From: Pyricularia pennisetigena
Lineage: Eukaryota; Ascomycota; Sordariomycetes; Magnaporthales; Pyriculariaceae
Direction of reading: 5' to 3'
Assembly: GCF_004337985.1 (NCBI RefSeq)
Contig: NC_043743.1
Span: 580,236-644,235 of the forward strand
Length of the DNA: 64,000 nucleotides
The translations under genes were made by a program, and so were the position numbers. Numbering within the stretch: the first letter of the stretch is position 1; the number at the start of each line of letters is the position of its first letter. Of this stretch, positions 37,595 through 49,912 are shown piece by piece. Below the pieces are notes generated by a model. It was not told the DNA's origin. It made no database searches and was given only the letters and a program-made list of their open reading frames with translations.

Positions 37595-38717
37595 GTGACT
37601 GTGATGTTTTTGCTCGTCTCTGACTGGGACAAATGATTTTAATCGACATGCGGGCGGGACGCCGACAACAGGGCAGGATCTCTACTTCCACATCAACCAT
37701 CCCATAAAATGGATCCGCATAGCAGGCATCATCGTCGCCATTGATGAGTACAACAGCCGCCGCGTCTACACGGTGGATGACGGCAGCGGGGTGAACATGG
37801 AATGCGTCACCACCATTGCGGTAGCTAAGCCGGCAGCTGGTGAAGCTGTTGTTCCTGGCGTTACTACTGCTGCTACTACTACCACTGCTACTCCTGGGTA
37901 CGGTGCCTTCCAGCCCCGCCAGCACACAAACCCTCGCATACCCAACGACCTCGACGTTGGGCAGGTGGTCGAGGTCAAAGGCGGCATCTCGACATTCCGG
38001 GACGCACGGCAGATCAAGGTCGAGAGCGTCACAGTGCTGCGTTCGACGCGGCAGGAGGTGGAGTTTTGGCGCAGGACCACGGAGCTGCGCCACACAGTGC
38101 TGGCGCGCCCCTGGACCCTGCGCAGGAGGGATGTGCGGAGGTGTCGGAAGGAGGCAGAAGCTGAGGACGTCGCGCGCCGGCGGGGCAAAGACTGGAAAAG
38201 GAGAAAGAGAGCGGAGATGGCCGAGGCTGAGGATGATGGACCGAGGAGGAGGATTACAGGGTTGGAGCCTACTTCCAGGCCGGCGGTGGCTGGCTCTGCT
38301 TGTGGTGCCGTTTCCACGTCGCGGAGGATCACTGGATTGGAGCCTGTTTCGAAGATGCCGGTCGTCAGGAGCACTGGAGATGATGTTGCGGCGTCGAGCA
38401 GAACCACAGGTCTAGAGCCTGCCTCGAGAGCGCTGACCGGTCATATCACCGGCGCCGGTGCTCGAAAATCAAAGACCGGGCTGGAGCCTTTGCCAAGGAC
38501 ACCGGCGGGGGACGGAACTAGCGATCGCGTTTCATTGAAAAGATTCACGGGCCTAGAGCCTGCTTCAAGCAGCCTGACCAGTGGTGCTACTGGCAATGGC
38601 GTTCCGCCAAGAAGGATCACGGGCTTGGAGCCAGCCTCCAGAACCACGGCCTCTAGTGATGTTGCGCCAAGGCCCAAGAGGATCACTGGATTAGAGAGCA
38701 GAAAAAAACATGGTTGA
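37419..38717 (+). CDS. STN1: Telomere-capping CST complex subunit STN1, OB fold, with TGLEP repeat tail
   Basis: An OB-fold protein that, with Ten1, protects chromosome ends and regulates telomere synthesis. Exons are 37419-37545 and 37672-38717 (phase 1), giving 390 residues. The N-terminus EIYPQYCFHLSPTIHRWCHL and the region after the intron, LYFHINHPIKWIRIAGIIVA and VYTVDDGSG, are the signature of the fungal Stn1 OB fold; its last strands are at about 130-165 (LDVGQVVEVKGGI, IKVESVTVLRS). A basic helix-rich stretch follows (about 170-230), in place of the winged-helix domains of yeast and human STN1, which I cannot see. From residue about 235 to the end the protein has seven regularly spaced TGLEP motifs. 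The intron contains 41 consecutive T. Identity as STN1 is good; the tail is unusual. Confidence 0.9.
37553..37593 (+). repeat. T41 homopolymer in the STN1 intron
   Basis: Forty-one consecutive T, starting 7 bases behind the 5' splice site (37546) of a 126-base intron. It is the longest homopolymer in the window. Length is likely variable between isolates and prone to sequencing error. Confidence 0.9.
38244..38711 (+). repeat. Seven-copy degenerate (R/K)-x-TGLEP peptide repeat in STN1
   Basis: Cores at nucleotides about 38256, 38331, 38406, 38475, 38547, 38619 and 38685 encode TGLEP (the last reads TGLES), usually preceded by Arg-Ile/Phe/Thr and followed by Ala/Val/Thr-Ser-Arg. Spacing is 22-25 codons. 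Gly codons in the motif are GGG, GGA, GGT, GGG, GGC, GGC and GGA, and Leu codons are likewise mixed, so the copies are old or kept by selection on the peptide. Confidence 0.9.
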
Positions 38718-40475
38718 TTACCTCGACAACCTCGCCCAGAAGTCCATTTAATTGATGCATTTCATTGTCAGGGACAGATATAGGGCAAGAAAAGGCAATG
38801 TCTCGCCATCCAAACGACGAACATGCCAATGACTAAGACAGAACGTTCGGGTTTTCTGCCATGTTGGGGCCTGATGACCCGAGAATCAGGACACCTGTAC
38901 GAACAGGTAACGGTGTGAAGGTAACTTCTATTTAATACATTTCTTCGTTCATGGATCATTCGCCAGTTGCCGACGGCCCAGACTGGTCCATCTTGTGGTG
39001 TGGTGGTTCTTGAGATGCTCTCTTTCAGAATCGCACGGGGTGGGGTTTACAAGAGTTTCCAAGGCCAAATGTCTGGGATTCCGCGTCATCACAACCCCAC
39101 AATCCAGGCTTTCTCGTTGGCGATTAATTCTTGCGGAGCTGCAGCTAGACTAAAAGAAAGCGCGAGTTTTCTTCTTTTCTTTCTTTCTCCTTGAGATATG
39201 CCAGACATTGGAAACGTGTTGTTTGTACAGACGTGACGTGAATCCATCTCTCACAAACAATTATACATATGTAAGTCGGATCGACTTTTCCATTGCCCCA
39301 GTTGCCACTTTTGGACAGCGCAATTGTCTTTCTTTGGACGCCACAGTTCATGCACACCACCCATCACATCACAGCAGCGCGCCAGCGCCAGCGCCAGCGC
39401 CAGCGCCAGCGCACTAGACAGATCGGACTACTGCGCACCTTAAATGAGCGACCCCTGTTATTTGATTCATACGGTACATCTCTCTCACCCTACCTGACCT
39501 ATTACTTCAGGGAAATTTAAACTACATGCATACATACACCCTGATTTACCTCCCTCAGGATAGCATAGAGATGGCAAGTTGCGAGTGCCGCCTTCCATGC
39601 TGCTTGAAGCCCAGACTCGGGAAATAAAGTCACTGGGCTGAAAATGTCGACCCAGATGTTCTTACCTTCTCAGCTGGGCTGAGCCAACGGCCGAAAAGCA
39701 AGCGCTTGCTTGCTCATCCGTTCATGGCAGGTCTGTTATTGCTGTTGAGAATGATGTTCGTCTCTCTCAGTGATTTATGTGGCTTGACTTGGTTCTATGC
39801 TTCTTTTCAGAGCATCGTATTCGCCTGACCATCACACGCGAACCGCCAGATCAAGCATCTGACGAGAGTAGCATCACTTGCTTTTATGACCTAGTCTAGA
39901 CAACAACCACTCACTTATCACACAGTCCTCGGGAGTGTAATTTTTATTCCGTCTATTAGAGCCCCTAATCTCCACTCGGAGGATCACATTTCTTCTACTC
40001 GGAAGTCAAGCCCTCAGCCTCACGGGTCTAGTCTATAGTCAACCACCTCATTCCAACAGGTACCGTCCCCCGGTCCGATCCAAGACATACTCATACCTGC
40101 TACACGTCTGTCCAGATCACCGGCCCTGTCCTCAACGCTCTGCCTCCACCCCTGCCTCTCTCTTCAGCCGGCTCTAAGCTTAGTGGCGTCGGTTTCTTCC
40201 AGAGCTCATGCCAGCTAGTCCGTTGTTTCACTTTGCTCTGCTCCCTCTCGTGCTCGAACTACTTGATCACTCAAATGCCCCCTCAAAAAAAAAAAAAAAA
40301 AAAAAACGAAAATGCAGTCAAGTTGGGAACCCCCATGGCTCAGGAGTCTCGTTTCCTTTGAGACTTTGGCCGTTGAAGGTGGTGAAGTTTCTTTTCGCCC
40401 AGTAGCCAGAGCCCTGCATATCTCTCCCTCCACAGGCCGAAACTCGGTTCTGGAAACCGGGAACCCGCAATCAAT
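38718..40475. other. Intergenic region, STN1 / GH81
   Basis: 1.76 kb with no recognisable gene. It contains a hexanucleotide repeat of GCGCCA, five full units at 39379-39408 plus part of a sixth, and an A22 tract at 40285-40306 that lies about 170 bases before the glucanase start. Confidence 0.55.
39379..39412 (+). repeat. GCGCCA hexanucleotide repeat, about 5.7 copies
   Basis: Five perfect GCGCCA units followed by GCGC. It lies in non-coding sequence between STN1 and the GH81 gene. Confidence 0.9.
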
Positions 40476-43400
40476 ATGCGTTTGAACACTATACTGACGG
40501 TGTTGGTGGGCGTGGCCAGTTGCTCATCCGACTCCAGTGGACATAGACACCAACATCGGCATCCTCACGCAACACCAGTGGCATACCCTGTCAAAAGACA
40601 AGTCGCAGGCGGTTCCCCTGGGGCCAGGAGTACAACACCACCGCAAAGTATAGTACCCTCGCCTACCAGTGGCTCTTCAGTGTCCCGGCCAGTCAACGTG
40701 CAGCCCAAAGTAACTAGCGTGGGTTTGTTGATCACCGAACTCGAGGGAGGTGTCGCACAGATCATCACTGCTCGCCCTGGTCCGCCCCCTGATACCAAGG
40801 GTACCGTCATCACCAAGTTGAATACCACGGGTCACGCCACGATAGCGCCTCTGCTCACCAGGCCTATTCCTCCGATAAAGGAACGATTCGGCGTGGATCT
40901 TGAAGCTCGATCCGCAGAAGTAATATCAACCAGAAACTCGCCGTCCAGACCGGTTGTCGCCAGGATGGCTGCTCCAAACATATTCGCAGAGCCCATCTCA
41001 ACCAACCCACCACATGCAAAGTTCCAACGCCGCGATGATCATCCAGTTGGACGGAGCAGCATCACGTCGTTGGCGCCGTATCCCACCAACAAGTTCTTTA
41101 GCAACATGTATCTGGGAGGCATGAGGAGCCCGGCGTTTCTTCACCCGTACTCGATCCAATGGGCCAAGGGGGAGGGTGTCACTGGCAGCTGGGGGTTCGC
41201 CATCTCCCACACGGAACCTAATCAAAGAGTTTTTGGTCCACCTGAGCCGGCGACCAAAGCTGCCAAGTACTTCATCAATCCGATTGGCATCCATTCCATC
41301 GTTCTCTCTGCCCAGGAGCTCGGTCCTCAGACTCAACTTGCCATGACTGAACTCTGCGCCTTCAGCGCCATGGCCGAGTTGCGAGCCAATCCCGGCAGCC
41401 AGCCGGTCCTGAAGATGCCTTTTATCCAGGGCTCAGGGTTCATCACGGGCATCTACAACGGTGCAAGACCCATTGTCAGCTCCGGTGTTTACTTCAGGCA
41501 GGTCCTGCGTGCCAATCAAAACCCTCGGCCCGGCGTTGTCAAATACAAAATGTTCCTGGAGGACGGAAGGTCGTGGCTTTTGTACGCACGCCACACGTCA
41601 GGCAACCCCCTCATTCTCGATGTTGTTGACAGCAAGAACTTCAAGGCGAGGGAGCCATTTTGGGGTACCATTCAAATTGCCAAAGAGCCAGGGAACGGTG
41701 AGGCCATATACGACCAGGCGTGCGGCGCGTACGCCACTTCAATGGAGCTTTCAGGAACGACTAGCGGCACCTCGGGGTCGTACACGTTCACCTTCAAGCG
41801 GGCGGGTCTCGCGAGCCAGAAGCTGCTCATGTTTGCGCTACCGCACCACGCCGATGGGTTCTCGGACGCATCGCGCCAGGCCGTCACTGGCCTCAAGTTG
41901 CAGACGACGACCAAGGGCGTGGCGACCGGAGTGTTGGCGGATTCGTGGACGATCCGGGAGACTCTGGCCACGGGCATCGGGTTCCTGCCTTGGGACCCCA
42001 GGAGGGGCGAGATCACCAAGTTGGGCAACTCTGCTAGGATGGCGGTGCTCAGGATCGCGCAGCAGGAGCTGGCGCAGAACATGATCGACCAGGCGAACTT
42101 GGATTCGATGTACTTCAGTGGCAAGGTGAGTTGTGCTGGACCTTTGTCATGAGACTGCGTGGCCATGATATGAGTGAGGCCTAAGAATTTGATAGGGGGG
42201 GACTAACGCGCAAAACAAAACCTGCAGGCGTTGGCCAAGTTCGCCTCGATCATCGTCATCGCCAACGATTTGCTCAAGAATCCCGAGGTCGCCCAGACGG
42301 GGCTTAACCAACTCAAGAGGGCTTTCGCCATCTTTGCAGAGAATCGACAAAAGTTCCCGCTCGTCTACGACACCCGATGGGGTGGGATAGTGTCTAGCGC
42401 TTCGTATGTGACGGGACAGCCAGGAATAGATTTCGGTCAGTGATATTGCCCGTGTCTTTGGATTCGATTCGAGGTTCCCTCTTTACTGACTAGAAGCCAC
42501 CCAGGCAACACATACTACAATGACCACCACTTCCACTATGGTTATTTCGTCTACACGGCAGCTGTGATTGCCCACATCGACAGGGCCTGGGGTGACGCCA
42601 ACAAGGAATTTGTCAACACGCTGGTCCGAGACTTTGCAAACCCGAGCGCCAAGGATGGCTTCTTCACCATGTATCGCAACTTTGACTGGTTCCACGGGCA
42701 CAGTTGGGCTCACGGGCTGTACGATACTCTGGACGGAAACGTGAGTCTCGTGGCCGGTTACTTGTGAGGCTATGCAATATCACGATGGCTAACCCAATCA
42801 CACGGTTCCTACGACACCAGGACCAAGAATCCAGCTCGGAGGACGCCATGTCGGCTTACGCCGTCAAGATGTGGGGACGCGCCATCGGCGACGCAAACAT
42901 GGAGGCGCGAGGCGAGCTGCAGTTGGCGTTGCAGGCGCGGGCGTTCAAGTACTACTACCTATACGCGTCAGACAACAAGGTACAGCCGGCCGAGTTTGTA
43001 GGCAACAAGGTGGCGGGCATCTTGTTCGAGAACAAGATTGACCATACGACCTTCTTTGGCAACAACATCGAGTTCATCCAGGGCATCCACATGATACCCC
43101 TGATGCCCTTCTCACCGCTGACACGCAGCGACCAGTTTGTCCGCGAGGAGTGGGCTGCCTATTTTGACAACGGCCGCATCAACGAAGTGCAAGGGGGCTG
43201 GAGGGGAATCCTGATGGGCAACTATGCGCAGATAAACGCGGCGACGGCATACAGCTTCTTTGGGTCGTCTAAGTTCGACCCAGGCTTCCTGGATGGCGGT
43301 GCGTCCAGGACCTGGTACATGGCTTACTCTGCCGGTGAGTTTCGTTATTTTTTTTTGTTTTTTTCTGATACGAACCTGGCTCCTCGTTTGTACACTTTTG

Positions 43401-43495
43401 ATTTGTATAGACGGGCCGAATTTCGCTTGAGAGATCAGAGAGTTGATGGCTAACTTTTTCATTTCTGCATTTGCACAGCCTTGGCGGGTCTCTGA
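40476..43495 (+). CDS. Secreted endo-1,3-beta-glucanase, glycoside hydrolase family 81
   Basis: Cleaves beta-1,3-glucan of fungal walls, with roles in cell separation and wall remodelling. Exons are 40476-42125, 42228-42435, 42505-42740, 42821-43334 and 43479-43495, giving 874 residues. A hydrophobic N-terminus (MRLNTILTVLVGVAS) suggests secretion. Residues about 20-190 are Ser/Pro/Thr-rich linker. GH81 proper starts near SLAPYPTNKFFSNMYLG and includes HPYSIQWA, the catalytic-centre strand TYYNDHHFHYGYFVYTAAV with its Asp, FDWFHGHSWAHGL, and ESSSEDAMSAYAVKMWG with the conserved Glu residues, then IQGIHMIPLMPFSP. Exon 5 supplies only 17 bases (end of the protein ALAGL). If intron 4 is kept, translation would run on for about 35 other residues. 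Yeast relatives are Eng1 and Acf2/Eng2. Confidence 0.95.
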
Positions 43496-46400
43496 GGAAG
43501 GTGGGTTTGCGCATCAATATCCACGCGTTATTATTTTTGCAGCATCGCATCGGAGTATCCAAGGAGTCCGCGGTTTATGACGAGTGGAGGTTGACATTTC
43601 GGCGTTGTTGTTGGGCCGACCTGCTCAGCCGGGGTTTCGGTTGGCCTCTCATTTTCTCTAACATGGGGATCAGCAGTGGGATAAGCATTTATTAGTTTTC
43701 TTTCTCTCCTATCTTTGTCTTCTCTTCTATCTATAGTTTTTTTTTTTTTTTTTTTTTCCTTTTTTTTCTACTTTATCACTAACATGGTATCCACTGGGTT
43801 GGCTGGGTATCGGGAAGTGGATGGGCCACATGATTAAGAGGAGCGGGAAACCTTATGAGTTTATGGTGGAAGGGATACGACACGACGTCTTCATACACAC
43901 GACCTAGATGAACGGGAAGCAGGGGACAGGCTTTTGACGAATTCAGGATAGCATTTTTAGAATTAGCATGGGCACAGCCTACCTTTAGACAGCATCGTCA
44001 CCAATTCATAGTTTTTTTTTCTTACTGTGCTGATCTGGTTCGAGTGACACCTGGTCATTTTTTTTTCTTTCCCTGCACGATTAATGGATTGTTTGACATG
44101 CAGTGCAAATGCTTGATAATCCCCTTTGTTTGAAAAGTTGGTGGCGTGATCGGCGAGGACACTTGGGATTTGTTTCTCTGTCGTGACCTTTTTTATTTTG
44201 GTTTTTGTTTTTGCCAAGACGTATAAGCCACAGGGCGATTTTGATTGTTTGGATGGAGTTGCATCGTTTCACCTCAGGTATTTGGTAGAATGAATGATTT
44301 TTTTTTTTTTTAAAAAAAAAAAAATACACACACAATTTACCACTTTTACAGGCAAAGGGGCGTGAATAAGGGGGATAAAATCTGACGCCAAACATTGTGC
44401 TTCTGACGGGCCATGAGGTTTGATGGTGCGGGGGGGCTGAGCAGCTCGAGGGGGTGGTGGCGGCAGGTCTAGGCGCACAGCACAATGAAGCAAGCTCTTT
44501 GATACAGAGAGAGAGAGAGAGAGAGCTAGCTTTGAAGCTTCTTTTTCTCTTTCTCTCTCTTTTCTATACGAAACTGGGAAAAGCTCGTACAACTCTGCGG
44601 TATTGGCAAGGACTTGGCCTGGTCTTTGATCTAATTTGGATATAGCAGAAAAAGACAGAACTATAGTAGATTGTTGTTTGTTTCCCTTTGGCTTTGATGA
44701 TTCTTTGGTATCAACTATGCATGGTACCTAACCGAGGGTAGTTTATTCACGTCGTTGCCCTCCACCCTGATACAACACTAATAATAATAATTTATTTATC
44801 ACTTCTGTCACTATGAGATATTTTTTTTTTTCGTTTTATTTTATCTTATTTAGCCTGCTAAGCGCCCGGCAGTCGAAATTGGTTTTTCCCCGTTTTCTTT
44901 TTTAAATGACGGGCTCCTTTTTCTTGTTCTCCCTGGGACCAAAAAGAAGACGGAGGCCTCCTCCTGCTGCTTTCCTCACCTCATAGTTGCTCTCCCACTC
45001 AAAAATGCAAGAGGCCAGTGACACAATTTTTCTGCACTGCCACGCTTGGCGGTGGTAGAAGAGTTGAAATTTGGCGGGATCCGGGGGGACGGGAACTGTA
45101 CATACAGGGGTTCTTTTTTGGGGTAACTTTTTTTTTTTTTTTTTTTCTTGTTGCTTATGTGGACTGCTTTCCCCGAAAAATTCTTGGCTTGCTTCACCTT
45201 GGCAAATGCAAGGCGCGACAGCGCGTTTGGCTTTGGGGGTGGGAACAATGAACAATGCGGTCGGTCGGCCGGTTCTGGTTTCCTTGGTCTGGGGGTGGGA
45301 ACCCGGACTTTTTCTCCTCTCTGCGTGGGTGTACCGAAGCTACCTAGCTAGCACTTTGGCCCCAGAGGGGACGTGCGAGCTGAACAGGAGAAACCGAACA
45401 AAGTGTGGTAATGGCCAAGTTACAGAATACCCTAGGTTAGTACCACGCCACTAGATCGGGCCATTAACTGCCCTGATTGGTTGGGCCGTTCTTTGTTTCT
45501 GTGGTAAATGTTTCATTGCAGACCGTTCTTGGTTTTTTATCTTTTGACAACCGAATCAATCAAATCCACCAAGCTATTTCATTTCATCTTTTCGTCATCG
45601 TCACCGTGTTCTCTTCTCCATGTTACTGTTCGTCTGATCCAATTACCTATCCTGTCCTTTTGAATTTTTTTTTCAGACCGATCGAGGCTGTGCTGTTTGA
45701 TATTTGCTCGCAAGTCAGTCAGTCAGTCAGTCAGACATACACTTACTTGCCTTCGAGAGGGGAGAAAACGGAAAAAAAAAAAAATAGGTCGCCAGTCGAC
45801 ATCAAAGTGCCCGCCGCTGACCTCACCTCGCTTTTTAGCGCCACTGCAACAAACAGGACCTTCCTTACTTCATACCTACTTTACTGTACTACCACTGTAC
45901 TACTGCACTCGATACAAGTACATCACAGATATTTCTTTGTCGGTCATTGCTTGGCTTTCTTCCATGGGAGTCCCCTGATTGGCATTCATCTCATCCCAAA
46001 GTTCTTTCCCAACTTTTCCCATTTACCCAGGCCTTCCTCTTGCATGACCCCAGCAACCTAGCCCTCTTTAGCTCGACTGCCGTGTCAGTCTTGGCTTTTC
46101 TCATTTCCATTTGAATTTTTCTTGGCTCCAAGTTTGTTCTGGGCAGTCTTGTCTTTTTTCCACTTGGCAGGTTGACCCAGACCGAATTCTATCCATCAGG
46201 AGAAATTCGATCAATCCATCAAAACGCCTTCGTCCCAAGAAAGAAAAAAAAAACCCCTTCCCGCACTGCCACAATCCACAATCCAGAAGAAACGGGACGG
46301 CGAATCGACAAAAAAGAGACATTAAATGCATAATTAATTAACTGTCAGGGAAGCATCTGTGCACACCTGCCCAACACGTGCCGGCGCGTCTGCTTTCTAC

Positions 46401-47378
46401 GGTCGACTGAATACGGTGTAACATCAGGTTGACTCGGATTAACGGTACCTCCTTACCTGTATTCTCTTACCTGTCCATCCAAATTACAACTCTTTTCAAT
46501 CGAGGGGAAAAAAAAAACAACAGAAGAAAAATAGAGAGAGAGAGAGAGAGAGAGAAAAAAAAAAAATACGACCGACCGTCCCAACGCCTGACTTATTCAA
46601 AAAAGGGTTTCCCGACAGTACAGGTGGCTGCAGCTAAATACCCATGGTGTGTAAGTACAAGAAGAAGCCATCTTTTCTTATTACTCCGTATTTGTTTCCC
46701 TTGAGCGGGTTCTTTTTCCTAGTCAAAACCGATCGCTGCTGGTCCTTGCCCAACCAACCTGTTCATGCCCAGCATTTATGCCCAGTCTCGCGGCGTCGAA
46801 GGGATTGATCGATTGAGGGACGACGGGCATGACCTCCTGCATGGCGCGCCTGCATTCAACTGTCGCACCTCCATCATCATATCCACAAGCGACGGGTTTC
46901 AATCATACCTTGACCTACAAACACACCCACCTTCACCGCTGTCGAGTAACACCACAGCAAGAAACAGCATCTTCAACCTAGCAATAATCCCGTTTTCATT
47001 GGGCCTCTGTATCCCTTTGTTCTTCTTGTCCGTTGTCCAAAGACCTTTTGTCCATCAGAGACGGCTTGGATTTGATTGTTTTTACGCAGACAAACGAGGG
47101 AACCCGATGAAGTCTTGGGTCTTGCACACACTATCATCAACACAACTACCGCCACCACCACCCTCTTCACAGCCACTATTACCCGCCGCGAATCTGATCA
47201 TGATATCGCCCCTTGGCAACAACACCTGATCAGAACCAACATCATCATACACCCTCACGCAACTACCATTTACATTTAGTACATATATATACATATACAT
47301 TTCAACCCGCTAACCCCCTTACGCACTCCCTCCTCGATACCAGCCTCTGTTAATTTCGTTCGGGAGCTCCGCAACGCC
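43496..47378. other. Long intergenic region and leader upstream of VCX1
   Basis: 3.9 kb. It contains T21 (43737-43757), (AG)10 (44506-44525), T19 (45128-45146), (AGTC)5 (45713-45732) and (AG)11 (46533-46554), and is pyrimidine-rich toward the gene, as in a long 5' leader. A 154-codon ATG frame at 46765-47229 ends 150 bases before the VCX1 start; its composition is leader-like, so I do not call it a gene, but it would act as an upstream frame if transcribed. Two CACTGCC words (near 45037 and 46265) are about what chance predicts. Confidence 0.5.
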
Positions 47379-49102
47379 ATGGCAAACTGGGCCAAGGTGA
47401 GCGGCCCCAATGGCCATACCGGCCCTGCCGGCGCCGGTATTGTCCCCAACGGCAATCGCACCCGTTCCTATCATGTAGACGAAGACGATGAGAACACGCC
47501 ACTCATCCTACGCCCGGGTTCCTCCCCGGCCACGCCGGCCTGGAGGCGCTTCCTCTGGGACTGTCACCGTACCCCCGGTGACGACAGCTCCAACATCTTT
47601 ATCAAGGCGTCAGCCAACACTTGGCACGTTGCCAAGATCTCGCTGCTGAGCAGTAAGTTTTAGCCAAGATATCCACTGGCAACATGGAAGCTAGCGTTTT
47701 TGATATATGGGCGGATTATACTCACATTGACCGCGTGTGACAGGCCCTGTTAATATTCTAATGGTCTTTGTGCCCGTTGGCATCGTTGCGGGTGTAATGC
47801 ACTGGTCCCCGGCGTGGGTCTTTACGCTGAACTTCTTGGCCATCATTCCCCTGGCCGCCATCCTCTCCTTTGCGACAGAGGAGATCTCAGTCAAGCTCGG
47901 AGAGACCCTCGGAGGACTGATCAACGCCACGTTCGGAAACGCCGTTGAGTTGATTGTATGCAATTCCGCCCCCCTGTGCTGCTTCGACTCACCGCATGCT
48001 ATTTTTGCCGAGCCTTAGGTGGCTGGAGCAGACAGAAGCTGACACAGACTTGTATTTGCCATGCAGGTCAGCGTGATCGCTCTCAAACAAGGGCAGATCG
48101 AGGTGGTGCAGGCCTCGATGCTGGGCTCGATCCTCTCTAACCTTCTACTGGTCATGGGCATGTGCTTCCTCCTAGGCGGCTGGTTCAACATGTACCAGGA
48201 GGGCACCGATGTCGGCAAGGAGCAGGAGTTTGCATCTGGCACCGCTCAGACGACCTGCTCGCTTTTGACTCTGGCAGCCGCCGCTATGATCATTCCCGCC
48301 ACGGTAAGGCGAAAACTTGCAATCTCTTCACACAAAGTGCCTATGGGGGCGGGCACATCAAAACTGACAATTTCAATAGCTCTATGGCGTTCTCAGCGAG
48401 CGCAAAGATGACGGCAACGGCGGGTCAAACAAGGAAAGAGACGATTCAATCCTTCTCCTCTCACGCGGAACATCGATCATCCTTTTGATTCTTTACTGCA
48501 TGTACCTTTGGTTCCAGCTTCGTACGCATAAGAACCTTTTCAGCGTCGAGACGCCCGAGTCCAGCGAGATTGGCGACATCGAGGCAAGCGAGCCGAATGC
48601 CATCAAGGACGAGGAGGAGGAGGAGGAGGACCACATGACTTGGTGGGCGGCAGCCATTGTGCTCGTCGTCGTGACGGTTGTCATCTCGTTCTCGGCTGAC
48701 TATCTCGTCGAGTCTATCGAGCCAATCGTTGAGACGGGCGTCCTCTCGCGCTCCTTCATCGGTCTGATTCTGATTCCTATTGTGGGTAACGCCGCAGAGC
48801 ACGTCACAGCCTGTGTCGTGGCGGTCCGCAACAAGATGGATCTCGCCATGGGTGTCGCCATCGGGTCCAGCATCCAGATTGCCTTGCTCGTTACCCCGTC
48901 GCTGGTCATTACCGCCTGGGTGGCCATGGACAACACGCCCATGAGTCTGCGCTTCGACACTTTCCAGACGGTTGCGTTTGCGCTCTCCGTACTCGTTGTC
49001 ACGTACACGGTACAGGATGGCAAGTCCAACTATCTTGAGGGTGCCATGTTGCTTGGGCTTTATATTATCATCGCTTTGGCCTTTTATGCAACCCCCATCT
49101 GA
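47379..49102 (+). CDS. VCX1: Vacuolar Ca2+/H+ exchanger, CAX family
   Basis: A proton-driven exchanger that stores cytosolic Ca2+ in the vacuole. Exons are 47379-47652, 47744-47955, 48067-48303 and 48380-49102, giving 481 residues. About eleven membrane segments are visible. The two alpha-repeats are present: [20 protein letters not shown] followed by [17 protein letters not shown], and [20 protein letters not shown] followed by [14 protein letters not shown], each with the conserved GN-x2-E that binds Ca2+. Between the halves lies the acidic motif DEEEEEED, typical of CAX. The N-terminal 75 residues are a cytosolic, Pro/Gly-rich tail, the region that is autoinhibitory in plant members. Intron 2 ends GNAVELI, splitting the first alpha-repeat. 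Calcineurin control is plausible from the family only. Confidence 0.96.
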
Positions 49103-49912
49103 GCGATTTACAATGGGCCCTTATTTTGAGCTTGGAGAGGCCAGCCATGACTGGGTCTCGAGGGCTGAACTCGTGGCACTAGTTCGAACTTGATATTGGG
49201 GGTGTGAGAAAACACCCAGAACAATATCTCAACCATTTTCCTATGTCAATATCACATTGAGTGGCCTTTTAAGGGAGCAGGTGCAGATAGATACTCTGGC
49301 TCGCCATTCCTTTCTTTGTTTCTCGACGTTGGGTTTATACCTTGTCCATTTTCGGTGTCCAGGCGTTGGCTTCTGTGCGGCTGGCGGATATCCCAGCCAT
49401 GGAAAAGGACATGTCAGCGAATTTTCTTCTATTTCTTTGTCTCGTCTCTTCACTGTACTATCTTGAACGCGTCATCTGTACTATATCGATATCGAACCAG
49501 ACTTTTCCATGACCCGTTACACCACTTGTGTTCCCTTCCCTTCCATGTGACCAAATCATAGATTGCAGCTCACGTTGAGTATGATGTGAATTTTCTACCG
49601 GTTCAATGCTAGCTTATCATCTGTCGCCTAGTTGTTGAGCCATGGAGATGCATTCAAAGACTGCCTTGACAACAATACACCAAAAAGCGGATGACATTTT
49701 CCCCGTTGCTCCTCTCAGCTGGTTAGCCGTTGATATCGCTCAAGTCCGAGGCAGTATTCCCGTACGGTTTTCGTGCACATCTATAGCCCCAAGAAACAAC
49801 TGGGTCAAAGGGTATATGATTAATATCAGAGTATTTCATCAAACAGACCCCACCCATCCGAGGTCGTTTTTTCTTTTCTTTTTTTGTCTCTCTATCTATC
49901 CAACACAACTGT
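49103..49912. other. Convergent 3' region, VCX1 / UTP14
   Basis: 810 bases of downstream sequence for two convergent genes, T-rich near 49868-49885. No gene is seen. Confidence 0.6.

Noticed and set aside
45477..46061. 194-codon frame upstream of VCX1
   Set aside because: It begins at a TTG, is full of Phe/Ser/Leu from pyrimidine-rich DNA and a simple repeat, and has no domain.
45037..46272. Two CACTGCC words upstream of VCX1 as calcineurin/Crz1 sites
   Set aside because: For a seven-base word with one two-fold position, about one match per 3.9 kb is expected on both strands, so two are not evidence.
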